Shown here piece after piece: positions 22,201-31,923 of a DNA stretch of 64,000 nt. Position 1 is the stretch's first letter. Each line of letters opens with the position of its first letter. This stretch comes from Aphrocallistes beatrix. Taxonomy: Eukaryota > Porifera > Hexactinellida > Sceptrulophora > Aphrocallistidae. The DNA is taken from contig OY725496.1 in assembly GCA_963281255.1 (NCBI GenBank), forward strand, positions 62,001-126,000, read 5' to 3'. Position numbers and translations under genes: made by a program. The notes below the pieces were generated by a model. It was not told the DNA's origin. It saw only the letters and a list, made by a program, of their open reading frames with translations, and searched no databases.

Positions 22201-23011
22201 AGAGGCCGGGCAGGAGTAAAGTTGAAATGTTATTGAAGGCCAGTGGACAATTTAAGAAAAAGTCTATCGCTTCTAATGTTGAGATTCTGGTGCCTGTACC
22301 CAATGACGCTATAAGTCCCAAGTAAGTATAGAACTACAGTCGACTCCACTTAATAGTGTCACTGTTTAATCGGGTCAACCGCTTAATCGGGCCACTTTTG
22401 GCAGGGCCGGAATAGCTCTCACACATATAAGCCAATACAAATTATTTTCGATTAACAGGGTTCTCCGCTTAATCGGGGCAAAATGTCCTCTGACCGATGT
22501 GACCCTATTAAGCGGATTCGACTGTATAGTATTATCGGTAGGCTTTCTTATATATGGCGTTTTATATTTATAAATTCAACTTTACTAACTTTTGGTAAAA
22601 GTTTAAAAGTTTATAGATTTATATACCTTATTTTTTATGGCCAAGGATTTTCTAGTTGCGCAATATCTATAATTTCTAGAGCTTATTGATCGATACATTA
22701 TTTTTAACAGGTTTAACTGCCCTTATGGCATCGCCAGCTATCGGCCAGATCTCGCTGCCATTCGCTGGGTTATCAAGTCATTCCCAGGTGGAAAAGAATA
22801 CCCTCTCTACGTTCGTTACAGCCTACCATCCATCCAAGGAGAAGATAGCGAAGCGAGACCTCCAGTTACAGTTAAGTTTGAAATACCTTACTTCACTACG
22901 TCAGGTATACAAGTTAGATATCTCAAAATAATGGAGAAAAGCGGATATCAGGCCTTACCATGGGTGCGTTACATAACACAAAATGGTGACTACCAGATAC
23001 GATCCAACTAG
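19269..23011 (+). CDS. AP1M1: AP-1 clathrin adaptor complex subunit mu
   Basis: Exons 19269-19545, 19619-19825, 20406-20550, 21983-22321 and 22711-23011. The total is 1269 bases, or 422 aa, the family's usual length, and all phases close. The N-terminal longin-type domain (MSLSGVYILDLKGKTLISRSYRGDL) is followed by the helical linker ([43 protein letters not shown]) and the mu-homology domain (VSWRKEGIKYRKNECFLDV ... FPGGKEYP ... VKFEIPYFTTSGIQVRYLKIMEKSGYQALPWVRYIT). The mu subunit of AP-1 binds tyrosine-based (YxxPhi) sorting signals at the trans-Golgi network and endosomes. Introns 2, 3 and 4 each contain a different transposon or repeat, without damage to the exons. The invertebrate gene probably predates the AP1M1/AP1M2 split. 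Confidence 0.97.
19925..20172. repeat. Large nested foldback in AP-1 mu intron 2
   Basis: About 250 bases built from alternating copies of TTTACGGAAT and its complement ATTCCGTAAA. The words CCGGAACCGTTCCGTCAAAT / ATTTGACGGAACGGTTCCGG and the spacers AAATACCTATTTTACGGAAT / ATTCCGTAAAATAGGTATTT mirror each other around about 20050. The flanks ACATACC / GGTATGT are also complementary. It is probably a MITE, but no clear TA or 8-bp duplication was assigned. Confidence 0.8.
20562..21918 (-). mobile_element. Tc1/mariner-superfamily transposon in AP-1 mu intron 3
   Basis: A 1357-bp element with 24-bp perfect terminal inverted repeats (beginning CAGTCTGACACGAAATTATT) and the TA target duplication intact on both sides (20560-20561 and 21919-21920). 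It carries one transposase gene on the minus strand with a single nonsense codon. Structure and intact ends suggest a recent insertion. The host gene's splice sites are undisturbed. Confidence 0.97.
20688..21662 (-). pseudogene. Tc1-type transposase, one nonsense codon
   Basis: The reading frame spans 325 codons with a single in-frame TGA at 20909-20907, in the conserved motif that reads ID-stop-PPNSPDLNPIENLWG where the family has Trp. An N-terminal paired helix-turn-helix (TVKEIAKRCGVSLKTVYNVRTKL) with a GRPMK hook is followed by the catalytic core: FTDECSIW (first Asp), QEDNSSIHKSK (second Asp) and the Glu of NPIENLWG 34 residues further on (DD34E). Only one point change separates it from an open frame, so this copy is young but dead. 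Related active copies elsewhere in the genome are likely. Confidence 0.93.
22337..22524. mobile_element. TA-flanked MITE, TTAATCGGG-word family (copy 1)
   Basis: A 188-bp element in AP-1 mu intron 4 with TA on both sides. The termini are CAGTCGACTCCACTTAATAG and CTATTAAGCGGATTCGACTG. The word GCTTAATCGGG recurs inside on both strands around a centre GGCCGGAATAGCTCTCACAC. Three more copies lie at 60031, 62234 and 62560. Confidence 0.85.
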
Positions 23012-23528
23012 TTATAAGCGCCAAGTAAGTTTGATAGTGTTAGATCATTTTGTAATAAACTTATGTGTCTTGTGTGTATACAAACTGAAATTTGAATAAT
23101 TTGATCAGTTGTGGTATTTTTTTGATGAAAGGCTAGGTTGTTTATGCTTCATGTTTTACGTAGGTACTTTTTCACGAAATATAATGGCTCCATAATGTTG
23201 TGGCCGGATTAATTCTTGGCTAGTTGATAAATACTTAGACTTGCTGAGCTGTGTTTAATTCTTCTCGGAACGTGTTGGTGATATCATATTATATCAATGA
23301 TCAAAGTAAATTCCATTTGGCCTTGTCGTGTCTAGTTATAAATGCAGTCATATTGCGTAATTGGAGCCATTTAAATTACATAACATTCCCACCACTTAAT
23401 TTCCACTATAAGTTCCACCGTGACTTTCGTCATATAACGAAGGTCACGGTTTAAGGATTACGCAATTGTCTCCCAATTTTATCCTTAATTCAAATATTCA
23501 TATCCCATTTACAAGATTAGCTTTAACA
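23012..23528. other. Spacer between AP-1 mu and the STYXL1-like gene
   Basis: Mostly featureless AT-rich sequence. A short palindrome at 23418-23449 (CCGTGACTTTCGT and ACGAAGGTCACGG) lies about 80 bases upstream of the next start codon. It may be a protein-binding site or hairpin. Confidence 0.45.
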
Positions 23529-24548
23529 ATGTCAGAAGAAGGAAATATGGACTCCAATTTTGAACTTCCCACCACAGAAGAAGAAGAACCTAATTCGACC
23601 ACATCAATAATACCCACTGACCTGAGTTACATTTCTAACCGTCTACAACTAATAGAACCGACCATCCTGTTCAATCTAATACAACACTACACGCAATCAG
23701 GTCATGATGCCAACTTCCTACTTATCGTAGACGTACGTAGTAAAGAACAGTATACACGTGATCATATTGTATACTCAATATGGTGTGGGCCTCAAAATGG
23801 TAGCAATTGCTCCATCCCTTATGATGTAGAGTTTGAAACACTGATGCATTTGGTCATTATTGATAATGCATCCGTATCCAATTTGGATGAAAATAGTTTA
23901 GCTTGCAAATATGGTATTGCTATTGCACCACGGTTATTTGGAAAGGTTGATATCGTGATGGGAGGGTATGAACGGTTTTCAGGTGAATATCCTTTCTTAC
24001 GTACCTTCAAATATAACTATACACCTTTGGAGATATCAAATTTGATTCGCTATCCATGCGAAATAGTTCCACTTTTCCTTTACATCGGTGACCAAAGTAT
24101 GATGGGAAATAAACAGATTAACTCCGAGTTAAAAATCAAAGGGCAGATTTATGCATTTCCTAAAGATGAATACATTGAATTGAAAGGAATATCAAACCAG
24201 CAAATGGATCTTGAAAATACGACAGACATTATCGTCCTCATAAATGAATGCTACGATTTTATCGAGTTATACCGTAACCGTGCTGAACGAGTATTGATAT
24301 CATGTAAACTAGGGATCAATGCATCAGCTATTATAGCCTGTGGGTACATAATGAAGAAGCAGCATATAGGCTTACTGAAAGCCTACCACCATCTGAAAAA
24401 ATGTTATCATTCAATTCGACCTAGTACGAAGTTATTACGCGCCCTACTCGAGTTTGAACAAACACTTTTTGAGGCCAAAAATGGGCGTTCGATTGAAAAA
24501 GAAGTTTTACAATTAGCACGCTTGGAAGTCCCGCCACAGCATTTATAA
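23529..24548 (+). CDS. STYXL1-like rhodanese plus dual-specificity pseudophosphatase
   Basis: The first ATG gives 339 aa (MSEEGNMDSNFELPTTEEEE). Residues about 38-160 match an inactive rhodanese/CDC25-like domain (LIVDVRSKEQYTRDHIVYSIW ... VMGGYERFSGEYPFL). Residues about 175-325 match a dual-specificity phosphatase fold (PLFLYIGDQSMMGN ... RVLISCKLGINASAIIACGYIMKKQHIGLLKAYHHLKKCYHSIRPSTKLLRALLEFE). This two-domain order is that of MK-STYX (STYXL1). The signature CxxxxxR reads CKLGINA, so the Cys is present but the phosphate-binding Arg is Ala. It should be catalytically dead and act by binding MAP kinases or stress-granule proteins, as inferred from the family. Single exon. Confidence 0.82.
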   Translation: MSEEGNMDSNFELPTTEEEEPNSTTSIIPTDLSYISNRLQLIEPTILFNLIQHYTQSGHDANFLLIVDVRSKEQYTRDHIVYSIWCGPQNGSNCSIPYDVEFETLMHLVIIDNASVSNLDENSLACKYGIAIAPRLFGKVDIVMGGYERFSGEYPFLRTFKYNYTPLEISNLIRYPCEIVPLFLYIGDQSMMGNKQINSELKIKGQIYAFPKDEYIELKGISNQQMDLENTTDIIVLINECYDFIELYRNRAERVLISCKLGINASAIIACGYIMKKQHIGLLKAYHHLKKCYHSIRPSTKLLRALLEFEQTLFEAKNGRSIEKEVLQLARLEVPPQHL

Positions 24549-25039
24549 TTATCCTATTATGTCATTATATATCACTTATATCTTACTCAATATCTATTCG
24601 TAATCGAATTTTATATAGCTTAGAAACCCTTTTTCACAATTTTTTCGAATCTGTTTATCACGAATTTTTAAGGAGTTTTATCATGGATTTATAAATGAAA
24701 AATATATTAATCATAAATTCACACTCACACTCTAAACGAAACGGAATCCTTAAATTAAAAATAACGACGTAAATCAAGTATACCTGTGATTCCTGAACAG
24801 ATATCTTGCCTAATACCTTAAAATTAATTAATAAGGTTCGAGTAGTCAAATAGAATGGCTTTAAATCCCTGGATTTAAAGCCTTGGATTATCCAAGGGTC
24901 CTTTGATGGTTGTCAGTTGTACCACTCATCTTAAAGAGAGGCAAAAGGCTCTTTATTAAAGGTATGAGGCATCAATACTTGTTACGCAATTTATTGACAT
25001 GAAATAATTTCTAGCACTATTAGAGTCTAGCTAGTAGAA
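24549..25039. other. Spacer upstream of CWC25
   Basis: No coding sequence. A short inverted repeat near 24856-24885 (GGCTTTAAATCC / GGATTTAAAGCC) is the only structure noticed. Confidence 0.4.
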
Positions 25040-26163
25040 ATGGGAGGAGGGGATCTGAACATGAAAAAAAGCTGGCATCCCAGCACTTTCAAAAACCAGG
25101 AGCGTGTGTGGAGAGCTGAGGAGAGAGATCTCGCAGAAAGAAAGCAAATTGAAGAGTTGAAAAAGGAAATCAGCAATGAGAGAGCAAAGGAAGAGATGAA
25201 AAGGATGGCCGAACAGAGTGGTATGTTAAAATTTAAAACATGACTGTGGTTCTTTATCAATTCCCCCACATTGTGCCTATGTATATGGGCAGACACAAAA
25301 TTATACATTTTTAGACTTTTCTTGTGTTGATAGGAGCTATCAATAAGAAACCCCAAAGACTGGAATGGATGTACAAAGGAGCAATTGGGGTAACAAGCGA
25401 ATCAGAAAAGGAGGGATACCTTCTGGGAAAGCCAATTGATCGACAGGTCGATGCTCTGATTCAAGAAAGAGAGAAGGAGGAGGAAGCGATGAAAACGAAA
25501 GAAGGTGCTCTTTTCATGCGGAAAGGTAAGACTAGCTTTGCTAAGGATTTGGCGGTAAAAATCCGCGAAGATCCACTTTTGGCGATAAAACAAAAAGAAG
25601 AAGAAAGGAAACAGCTTATACTGAACAACCCTCTGAAACTAAAGAAGCTGAGGAACTATCTTGAACGTAAAGAAGGCAAAAAGAATAAATTAAATAAACC
25701 TAAAACTGTCAAAGACCGCTCTTCCAACAAAAATGAGAATTTTAAGGATAACGCCCAACAGAATAGTTACCCTTTAAAACGTAAACATGAAGATCAAATG
25801 ATGACTAGTCCATACAAAAAACCTAAACGTGAATATAAGAGAGATGTGTCATACTTTAATGAGAGGAAAAAAGTAGAAAATGGGAAAAATGAGGAAGAAT
25901 TAGAAAAACTTCGTATTGAAATGATGCATTCCGCAGAAGAAAGGGAATCAGAAATCTCGAAACGTGTTCAAAAGATGCGTGAAAAGCTGAAACGTGAAGA
26001 AGAATTCGAAAAGAATAGACCGCGGAGGAATTTCACTCAAGATCTTAGGAGAAACACGCACAAGGTATATGACAATTTGGACTTGGAATCAAGCATTCGT
26101 CGGAGTAAGTATAAAGTGCAACGGAATGCTACTGAGTTAGAAGATGGGTTTACCAGGAAATGA
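25040..26163 (+). CDS. CWC25: Pre-mRNA splicing factor CWC25
   Basis: Exons 25040-25220 and 25334-26163 (phase 1) give 336 aa. The N-terminus is the conserved Cir_N region (MGGGDLNMKKSWHPSTFKNQERVWRAEERDLAERKQIEELKKEI). It is followed by the CWC25 box (QRLEWMYKGAIGVTSESEKEGYLLGKPID) and a highly charged Lys/Glu-rich tail with coiled-coil character. CWC25 joins the activated spliceosome after Prp2 action and stabilises the first transesterification step. It acts in the nucleus. Confidence 0.95.
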
Positions 26164-26432
26164 GATTTTGATACTAGATATGAACCTTTACATATGCTGA
26201 GTTACATTCATTAATATATCATACATATATTGTTGGTCATTTTACCATGGATTATGCCAAAATGAGATTTTACTCAATTATGCGAAAGCACTAAGGAAAA
26301 CATTGTCAATATATAAATGCGTCAACGGCACAACTTTCCACTTTTTGAACTTCCTTTTTTAATGCCATAATGCCACATTATAACAAAAAAATTATTTTTT
26401 TAGAAAAAAAAATATATAGAACTATTTACCAA

Positions 26433-29002
26433 ATGCCGGAGACACCTGAAAAACTTGATCTATTTTCACAGCCGCATTTGCAGATGAAGAAATTAGTTGA
26501 GCAGATAAACTACAGACTACATCGAACTAATTTTAATGATGACTTAGCATTTTCAAAGTTAATCATGTCTCTCAATAACTCGTTTGAGCACTTAGCCAAT
26601 CATGAGAAGATAGAGAAAGAGCATATAATCACCAATTTGAAAAAAAGAATTCCGCAAAATGCAAGTATGCTCAGTGATTGTAAACATCATGCATCAGGTC
26701 ATTGCCATCTTAAACAGGTACCTTTAAAATATTTGTGAACTTTTCTGATACATTTTAACAACTTAGGTTATATATGCATAGGTAAACCTTAATTCTAAAG
26801 GAAATTACCTTTATAGCGAATGAAGTATTTATATAAACATTTTCATGTTGACAAGCGCGCTTCGCGCTTGCTTGCGCTGCGCGGCTGGCGGACACTTCGT
26901 GTCCACCGGAGGCTCCCTTCGGTCGCCTGGAGTCACATTGGTTAATTATAAGGGAGATAACATCTCTAAATATGTCTGTTCTACTGTGCTAATCGATATC
27001 ACTCGAAAAATTACCAAATTTGTCAATTTTAAAATTTTTGATGCGTAATGATGACGTCATAACAAAGTGATGAGTCATCATTTTTTGATGAAAGTCGCAT
27101 CATATGTGAGGTATGTTAGTATACAGATTCTATTAAAATTTCAGCCTTCTCTCTCCTATAATGGCTGAGTTATGCCCGAATAACTGTGTTGCTTAACTTT
27201 TAAAAATGTGACAATGACGTCATAATTCCATGATGAGTCGACATTTTGCTCTGAACTCAGAACTTACTGGAGCCATAGCCAAAAGACTCCCACATGCCAA
27301 AAATCAGCCTTCTGCGCCCGGCAGTTTCTTCAATCAATTCGTTACAGATATATATATATATATATATATACACATACACAATAATCGAGTTTTAATAGTA
27401 AGGGGATAGTTAAGTCACTTTAAAACTAGGTTCTTCGCTTTATTGTTTTGGGGAGACTAAAAAAAACAATTTCGACTGTAGTAGTATTTTATAATATTAC
27501 AAATAAAGTTCAGAGAGGTTTATAACCATATCGTAGTATCTACATATTAAAATACAAAACTAAATACTTTTTGGAAATATGCTAGTCACATGTCGCGAGA
27601 CTCGCCGATAAATCTAAGGAAACTCATCAAGTTAGGCTGATTTTAGAAGTGTGAAATACAGTAGAACTCGGGTAGTACGTACCCCTCCGGGAAGCGGGAA
27701 AAAGTACGTACTATCCGAGTTGATATTACATAAGAATCTATATAATAAATGAAATCTGGTTCAGAGAAATGAGTACGTACTAAGCCGAAGTACGTTGTAT
27801 CCCGAGTACGTACTAACCGAGTTCTACTGTAGTATATACGTTTTTATCTTCTTCAGGTACAAGATCTTTTAAACAAAGGTAGAAAGCTTACTGGTAGCGG
27901 AAGGATCAGTGATCGCATCAAATTCAAGCGTGAATTAATCCGTGAAATTCGGACGTTTAACAAAGAATATATTCCGCATATGGAAGAGGAGGAGAGCCTA
28001 TTTCAACCGTTATTAATGCAATATTTCACTGAAAACGAACTCGTTGATTTACACATTAAAATTATTGAGCTTCACCAAACACTGTTAACTCAACCCAGAA
28101 TCTGTGAGGACAAAATATGCAACACCAAAAGCATTTTGAGAGCACCTAATGAAGTAATCGTGAAAATATTAAGCTTATTAGATGTAAACGATCTAATCTC
28201 GATTTCGCAAACATGCAAACGACTCCAACTTCTTTCATTCACTCCAACTCTTTGGAAACACCTCCATATCTCTAACTGGATAAATAAAATCTATACTAAC
28301 TTTACTCCTAATCCTATCACGCCATATTCAAACTTGCCAATATCTAAACCTGAAAACTTTATTGAGAGAGAACAACAAATCTTAACGTTTGTGATTAAAA
28401 AAGTTATACCCTTATGTGGTCATAGCATAGAATCATTGGTCTTAGTCGATAGCGATTCAGTTCGTTCAAGCATGCTTCTAACAATCCTCCAATCTTGTAA
28501 AAATATCCACTATCTTGATCTTTCAAGATCTAATGTTGATGATATGGTATTCGGGTTGCCTCATCTTGCTTTGAATCTTCCCAACCTTGTACATATAGAC
28601 CTCACTAATTGCCGAGCCCTCACTGACAAAACTTTGAAACGCTTATCAAGGGCGATATGCTATCCATCATTCTCGTCGAATAGGGATACGCCGGTTCATT
28701 CGTTAAATAGCAGTCCTCTGAAATTTCTGAGTTTATCAGGTTGTCATCAAGTGACTTGTACCGGTATGAAATCGCTTCTTTCTACAAAGTCTTTTGATGA
28801 GCTTATCCATCTTGATTTCTCTGGGTGTCCTTCTATTGGAGGTGCTATATTATCCAACCTTGTGGATCTGTGTCCAAATTTGGATCCTGAAAACATCTTC
28901 TATTGTGATAACATCACGGATGGACCCTCACCCCATTTAACCTCTGGATGCTTGAATCGTGGGGATCCAACTAAATTTTGTTGTATGCAAATGATGGACT
29001 AG
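26433..29002 (+). CDS. FBXL5: FBXL5-like iron-sensing F-box protein
   Basis: Exons 26433-26717 and 27857-29002 (phase 0) give 476 aa. The N-terminal hemerythrin-like domain (residues 1-150) keeps His15, His57-Glu58 and Glu61, and the later HxxxE (IPHMEEEESLF). The position aligned with human His80 is Leu80. An F-box follows (LRAPNEVIVKILSLLDVNDLISISQTCKRLQLLS), then LRRs. The C-terminus (FYCDNITDGPSPHLTSGCLNRGDPTKFCC) keeps the four cysteines that hold the [2Fe-2S] cluster in the human protein. FBXL5 is the substrate receptor of an SCF ubiquitin ligase that degrades iron regulatory protein 2 when iron and oxygen are sufficient. This copy lacks the long disordered insert of the 691-aa human protein. 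Two genes downstream also handle metals. Confidence 0.95.
26848..26935. repeat. GC-rich chain of small palindromes in FBXL5 intron
   Basis: A short GC-rich island in an otherwise AT-rich intron, made of consecutive palindromes: AAGCGCGCTTCGCGCTTG, GCGCTGCGCGG, GGACACTTCGTGTCC, CCGGAGGCTCCCTTCGGTCGCCTGG. I do not recognise the family. Confidence 0.6.
27349..27371. repeat. TA dinucleotide microsatellite
   Basis: About eleven TA units in the FBXL5 intron. Confidence 0.85.
27659..27829. mobile_element. TA-flanked MITE, GTACGTACTA-word family
   Basis: 171 bp in the FBXL5 intron, TA at both sides. The termini are CAGTAGAACTCGGGTAGTAC and GTACTAACCGAGTTCTACTG. The word AGTACGTACT and related forms recur about six times inside. 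The layout is the same as in the other TA-flanked families here. Confidence 0.85.
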
Positions 29003-29203
29003 ATTATTGTGTATATTTTGGAAGTTGAATAGTTGGTCTAAATTATATAAAAAGATTGTTGAATTCTATCAGTGTATATGAGCAAAATTAAAGCATCCCC
29101 TCTCCATTATTACTTTTAATTAAGCTGCTTCCACACCTATTATTAATGCAATAATGTATTTGTAATGTCTAAATTGGAATTAAGAACCTGAAAATACAAA
29201 TTA

Positions 29204-29319
29204 ATAACTGTAGAATGCCCAGCATTTATATGACTTTTATGGCTTCAGTGCCATAGAAAATGACTGGGAGACATCCGCGATATCGGGGCACTGTGTCCTC
29301 AGTGGGCATTCTACGGTTA
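29204..29319. mobile_element. Small MITE with TAACTGTAGAATGCCCA ends
   Basis: The terminal inverted repeats TAACTGTAGAATGCCCA and TGGGCATTCTACGGTTA enclose about 80 bases (GGCTTCAGTGCCATAGAAAA ... GATATCGGGG). It lies between FBXL5 and the CobW GTPase gene. A related but damaged copy is nested in the MITE at 30568-30829. Confidence 0.75.
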
Positions 29320-29377
29320 AAATTCCAAAATATGCCATTATTTATAAAAGTAGTTCAAACTGGAAATATTTTAAAGC

Positions 29378-31782
29378 ATGGCCAATAGTGCAAACCTCTA
29401 CGACTACCATGAAAGGATGAGATGGAATAAGAGGAAGAAAAACCTTCCGGTGACACTTGTTACCGGTTTCTTAGGCGCTGGGAAAACTACTTTGCTGCAG
29501 CACATCTTAACCGTAAAAAGAAACCTTAAGATTGCTGTAGCCGTGAATGACTTAGCACAAGTGAATATCGATTCACAGATTATTGAACGAAAATTTAAAG
29601 CAACGATAGGTGAGGATAATTTTTCGATTATAAAAAAAAATTTCCTGCCAAATATATTTGGTTGTGATCTGAGGTAAATATTTTAGGCGGTTTGAAAGAC
29701 GTTTCTGATGGGTGTGCGTGTTGTAGCAAACGTTCACTTTTTCAAGATTATGTGTGGCAAGATATCCAACAAATGGATGAAGGGAAGTTTGATTACCTCC
29801 TCGTGGAAACAAGTGGTGTTACAGATCCTTTGTCTATCATAGCATCGCTGGAGAAAAACTTTGGGAAGCTCTATCGAGCTCACCTTGATACCGTTGTAAC
29901 TGTTTTGGATGCTGATACGACATTTATGTTTATACGAGACAGTGCAGAAATGACTGATGCAGCTAAAAGGTATGATGCTTTACTGAACTGTAGTTTGTTG
30001 AGTAGTGTTAGGGGTATACTGTTCTGAAAATATTCTTTCTTTATGCCTTCAACGAGAGGATTTGACTAAAGGCCAAATATGAGTCAAATAGGTTTGGAAT
30101 TACTTGAAGACTGCCTGTAATTTTGAAGAGGGATATTTTAAAGATTTAAGGTGTAAATTAAGCGAATTTTCTCAGGATTTTGTCATAAATTCGCTTAAAA
30201 AAGTGATCATTTGTGATTTGTAATAATCGTTACACTTTGGCAGCATTCATAATAGTTATTTATTCTGAGAAATAGGTTTCTGTTTTTTGATAAAACACAT
30301 TTTAGGGATGAAACTTCGTCTTTCAATGAAGTATTGAAGCATTCTTCTGTATTTCTGTCTCAAATCCAACTTGCCGATGTTATCATACTTAACAAAACAG
30401 ATTTGCTTGAGAATGAGGCTGATATCCATGTTTTGCTAGAATATTTGACTGGAGTAGCCCCTGGAGTACGAGTCATTCCTTCCAAATATGGGATTGTCCC
30501 TCTTCAGAGTGTTTTAGGTAATCTCTGCCATCTACACTTTATGTCCACTTTTCATATTTTTTAACTACAATCGAACACCTCGAAATAGTGAACGATATTT
30601 TTCGGTCCCGAATATTTTAATATTCAGTAAAATAATATTGATAAGAACCTCTACTCAACTGTAGCATGCCGAGCATTTATATGGCTTCAGTGCCATAGAA
30701 AGTGGCTGGGAGATATCCACGATATCGGGGACACAGTGTCCCCGATAAATATGCCATAAAAGTGCGAATAATGTGCAAAATATCTAGTCCCAGCAGGGTG
30801 TTCAGTATACTTGTAGAGAGGTTTGACTGTATATAAACGAAGCTATTATGAATTCATTAACTTTAACAATCATACTTTTTTCTCGTTATACTAGGTGTAA
30901 GTCCATCGGATGCAAGCGCAGGCGTTTCACATGATCGTCAGGATGAAGCGTACAAAATCAATGCGCATTATTCAGAAATAACTGCAAAACAACGCGTTTT
31001 GCCTGGAACAGAAGTAGATTCCCAGCATCTTGTTAAGGACGAGATATCTTCAGTTACTTTTGATAGTCATGAGTCAATTAACCATTTTCTTTTCCAAGGA
31101 TTTCTTGACTCAATTCGAGGCGGCTTATATGGGAAAATTATCAGAATTAAAGGAACCATTTGTTTTCAGAATTGTAAAGGACGTAGTTATACCTTCAATA
31201 TGAGTGGTCGTTTGCGATTTGACTTGGAATTAGATCCGATTCCAGCAATACAACAACAAGCAAGAAATCAACTGGTTTTCATTGGTAAGTTAGAGTATGT
31301 CTACTTATCCCTAAAGTTTGGCGAATTAAAATCTCTTCCCTCTAGGCACAAATCTGAAGGAAGAAGAAGTACTTAAATCTTTAGCATTATGCACAATGAC
31401 AACTGCTCAGAAGGATTTTACGGACAAAATACATGCTATCCTGAAATCGAATATTAATTTTGAAGTACTAGGCCATGATCCGACTCAATCTACCATTCAA
31501 TTTCGACTTTTGGGCTTCGAAGAATATGGAATCACCCTCAAGGAGGCAGAGGACGAATACAGAATAAATCTCAATCAAATGAACCTAGATTTGACTCGAG
31601 CAATCAATATGGGGAAAACCCATCATATCGCAATTCCAATCCAAACCGAGGATAATACTATGTGTATCGGGGTAGCAGTTGATGAATACTTTCCTCAGAT
31701 TATGCCAGGCCTAAATGAAAGTAGTGAGCGTTTAAAAAGTGACTATTTTAAGGTAGTAAAGGTGTGTAAATGTGGATGGTGA
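29378..31782 (+). CDS. CobW/G3E-family metallochaperone GTPase (COG0523)
   Basis: Exons 29378-29609, 29687-29969, 30306-30517, 30895-31284 and 31346-31782 give 517 aa with all phases closing. The Walker A motif is [13 protein letters not shown]. The family's metal-binding CxCC is GCACC. The switch region is [11 protein letters not shown] and the guanine-specificity motif is LNKTD. The second half is CobW-C-like ([25 protein letters not shown] ... [10 protein letters not shown]) with a long extension ending VCKCGW, a possible second metal site. These GTPases deliver zinc or cobalt to target enzymes. The METAP1-binding N-terminal motif of ZNG1/CBWD is not visible, so this is a different COG0523 branch and no symbol is given. 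It sits between FBXL5 and ISCA1. Confidence 0.9.
30568..30829. mobile_element. TA-flanked MITE with a second MITE nested inside
   Basis: The outer ends are CAATCGAACACCTCGAAATA and GTAGAGAGGTTTGACTG, with TA at both sides. Inside, from about 30658 to 30770, sits sequence like the 29204-29319 element (CTGTAGCATGCCGAGCATTT ... GATATCGGGGACAC). This shows an insertion of one MITE into another. The whole lies in intron 3 of the CobW gene. Confidence 0.65.
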
Positions 31783-31923
31783 TTATTTATTATGTTCATA
31801 CATTTAGAAATTTTATATTAGAGACGTTTAAAACGAGAATTCCTAAAAATATTGTAATATGATATTCCCCTCTAACTTTATTTACACATTATTATTAGTA
31901 TCAATGTAATAAATATTAGAATC

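Noticed and set aside
26845-27048. 67-codon ORF starting in the GC-rich island
   Set aside because: The codons follow the palindromic repeat and the ORF sits wholly within the FBXL5 intron; no family likeness.
29378-31782. Naming the CobW gene ZNG1/CBWD
   Set aside because: It shares the G3E motifs, but the region after the Walker A motif and the N-terminus differ from ZNG1; another COG0523 branch fits better.
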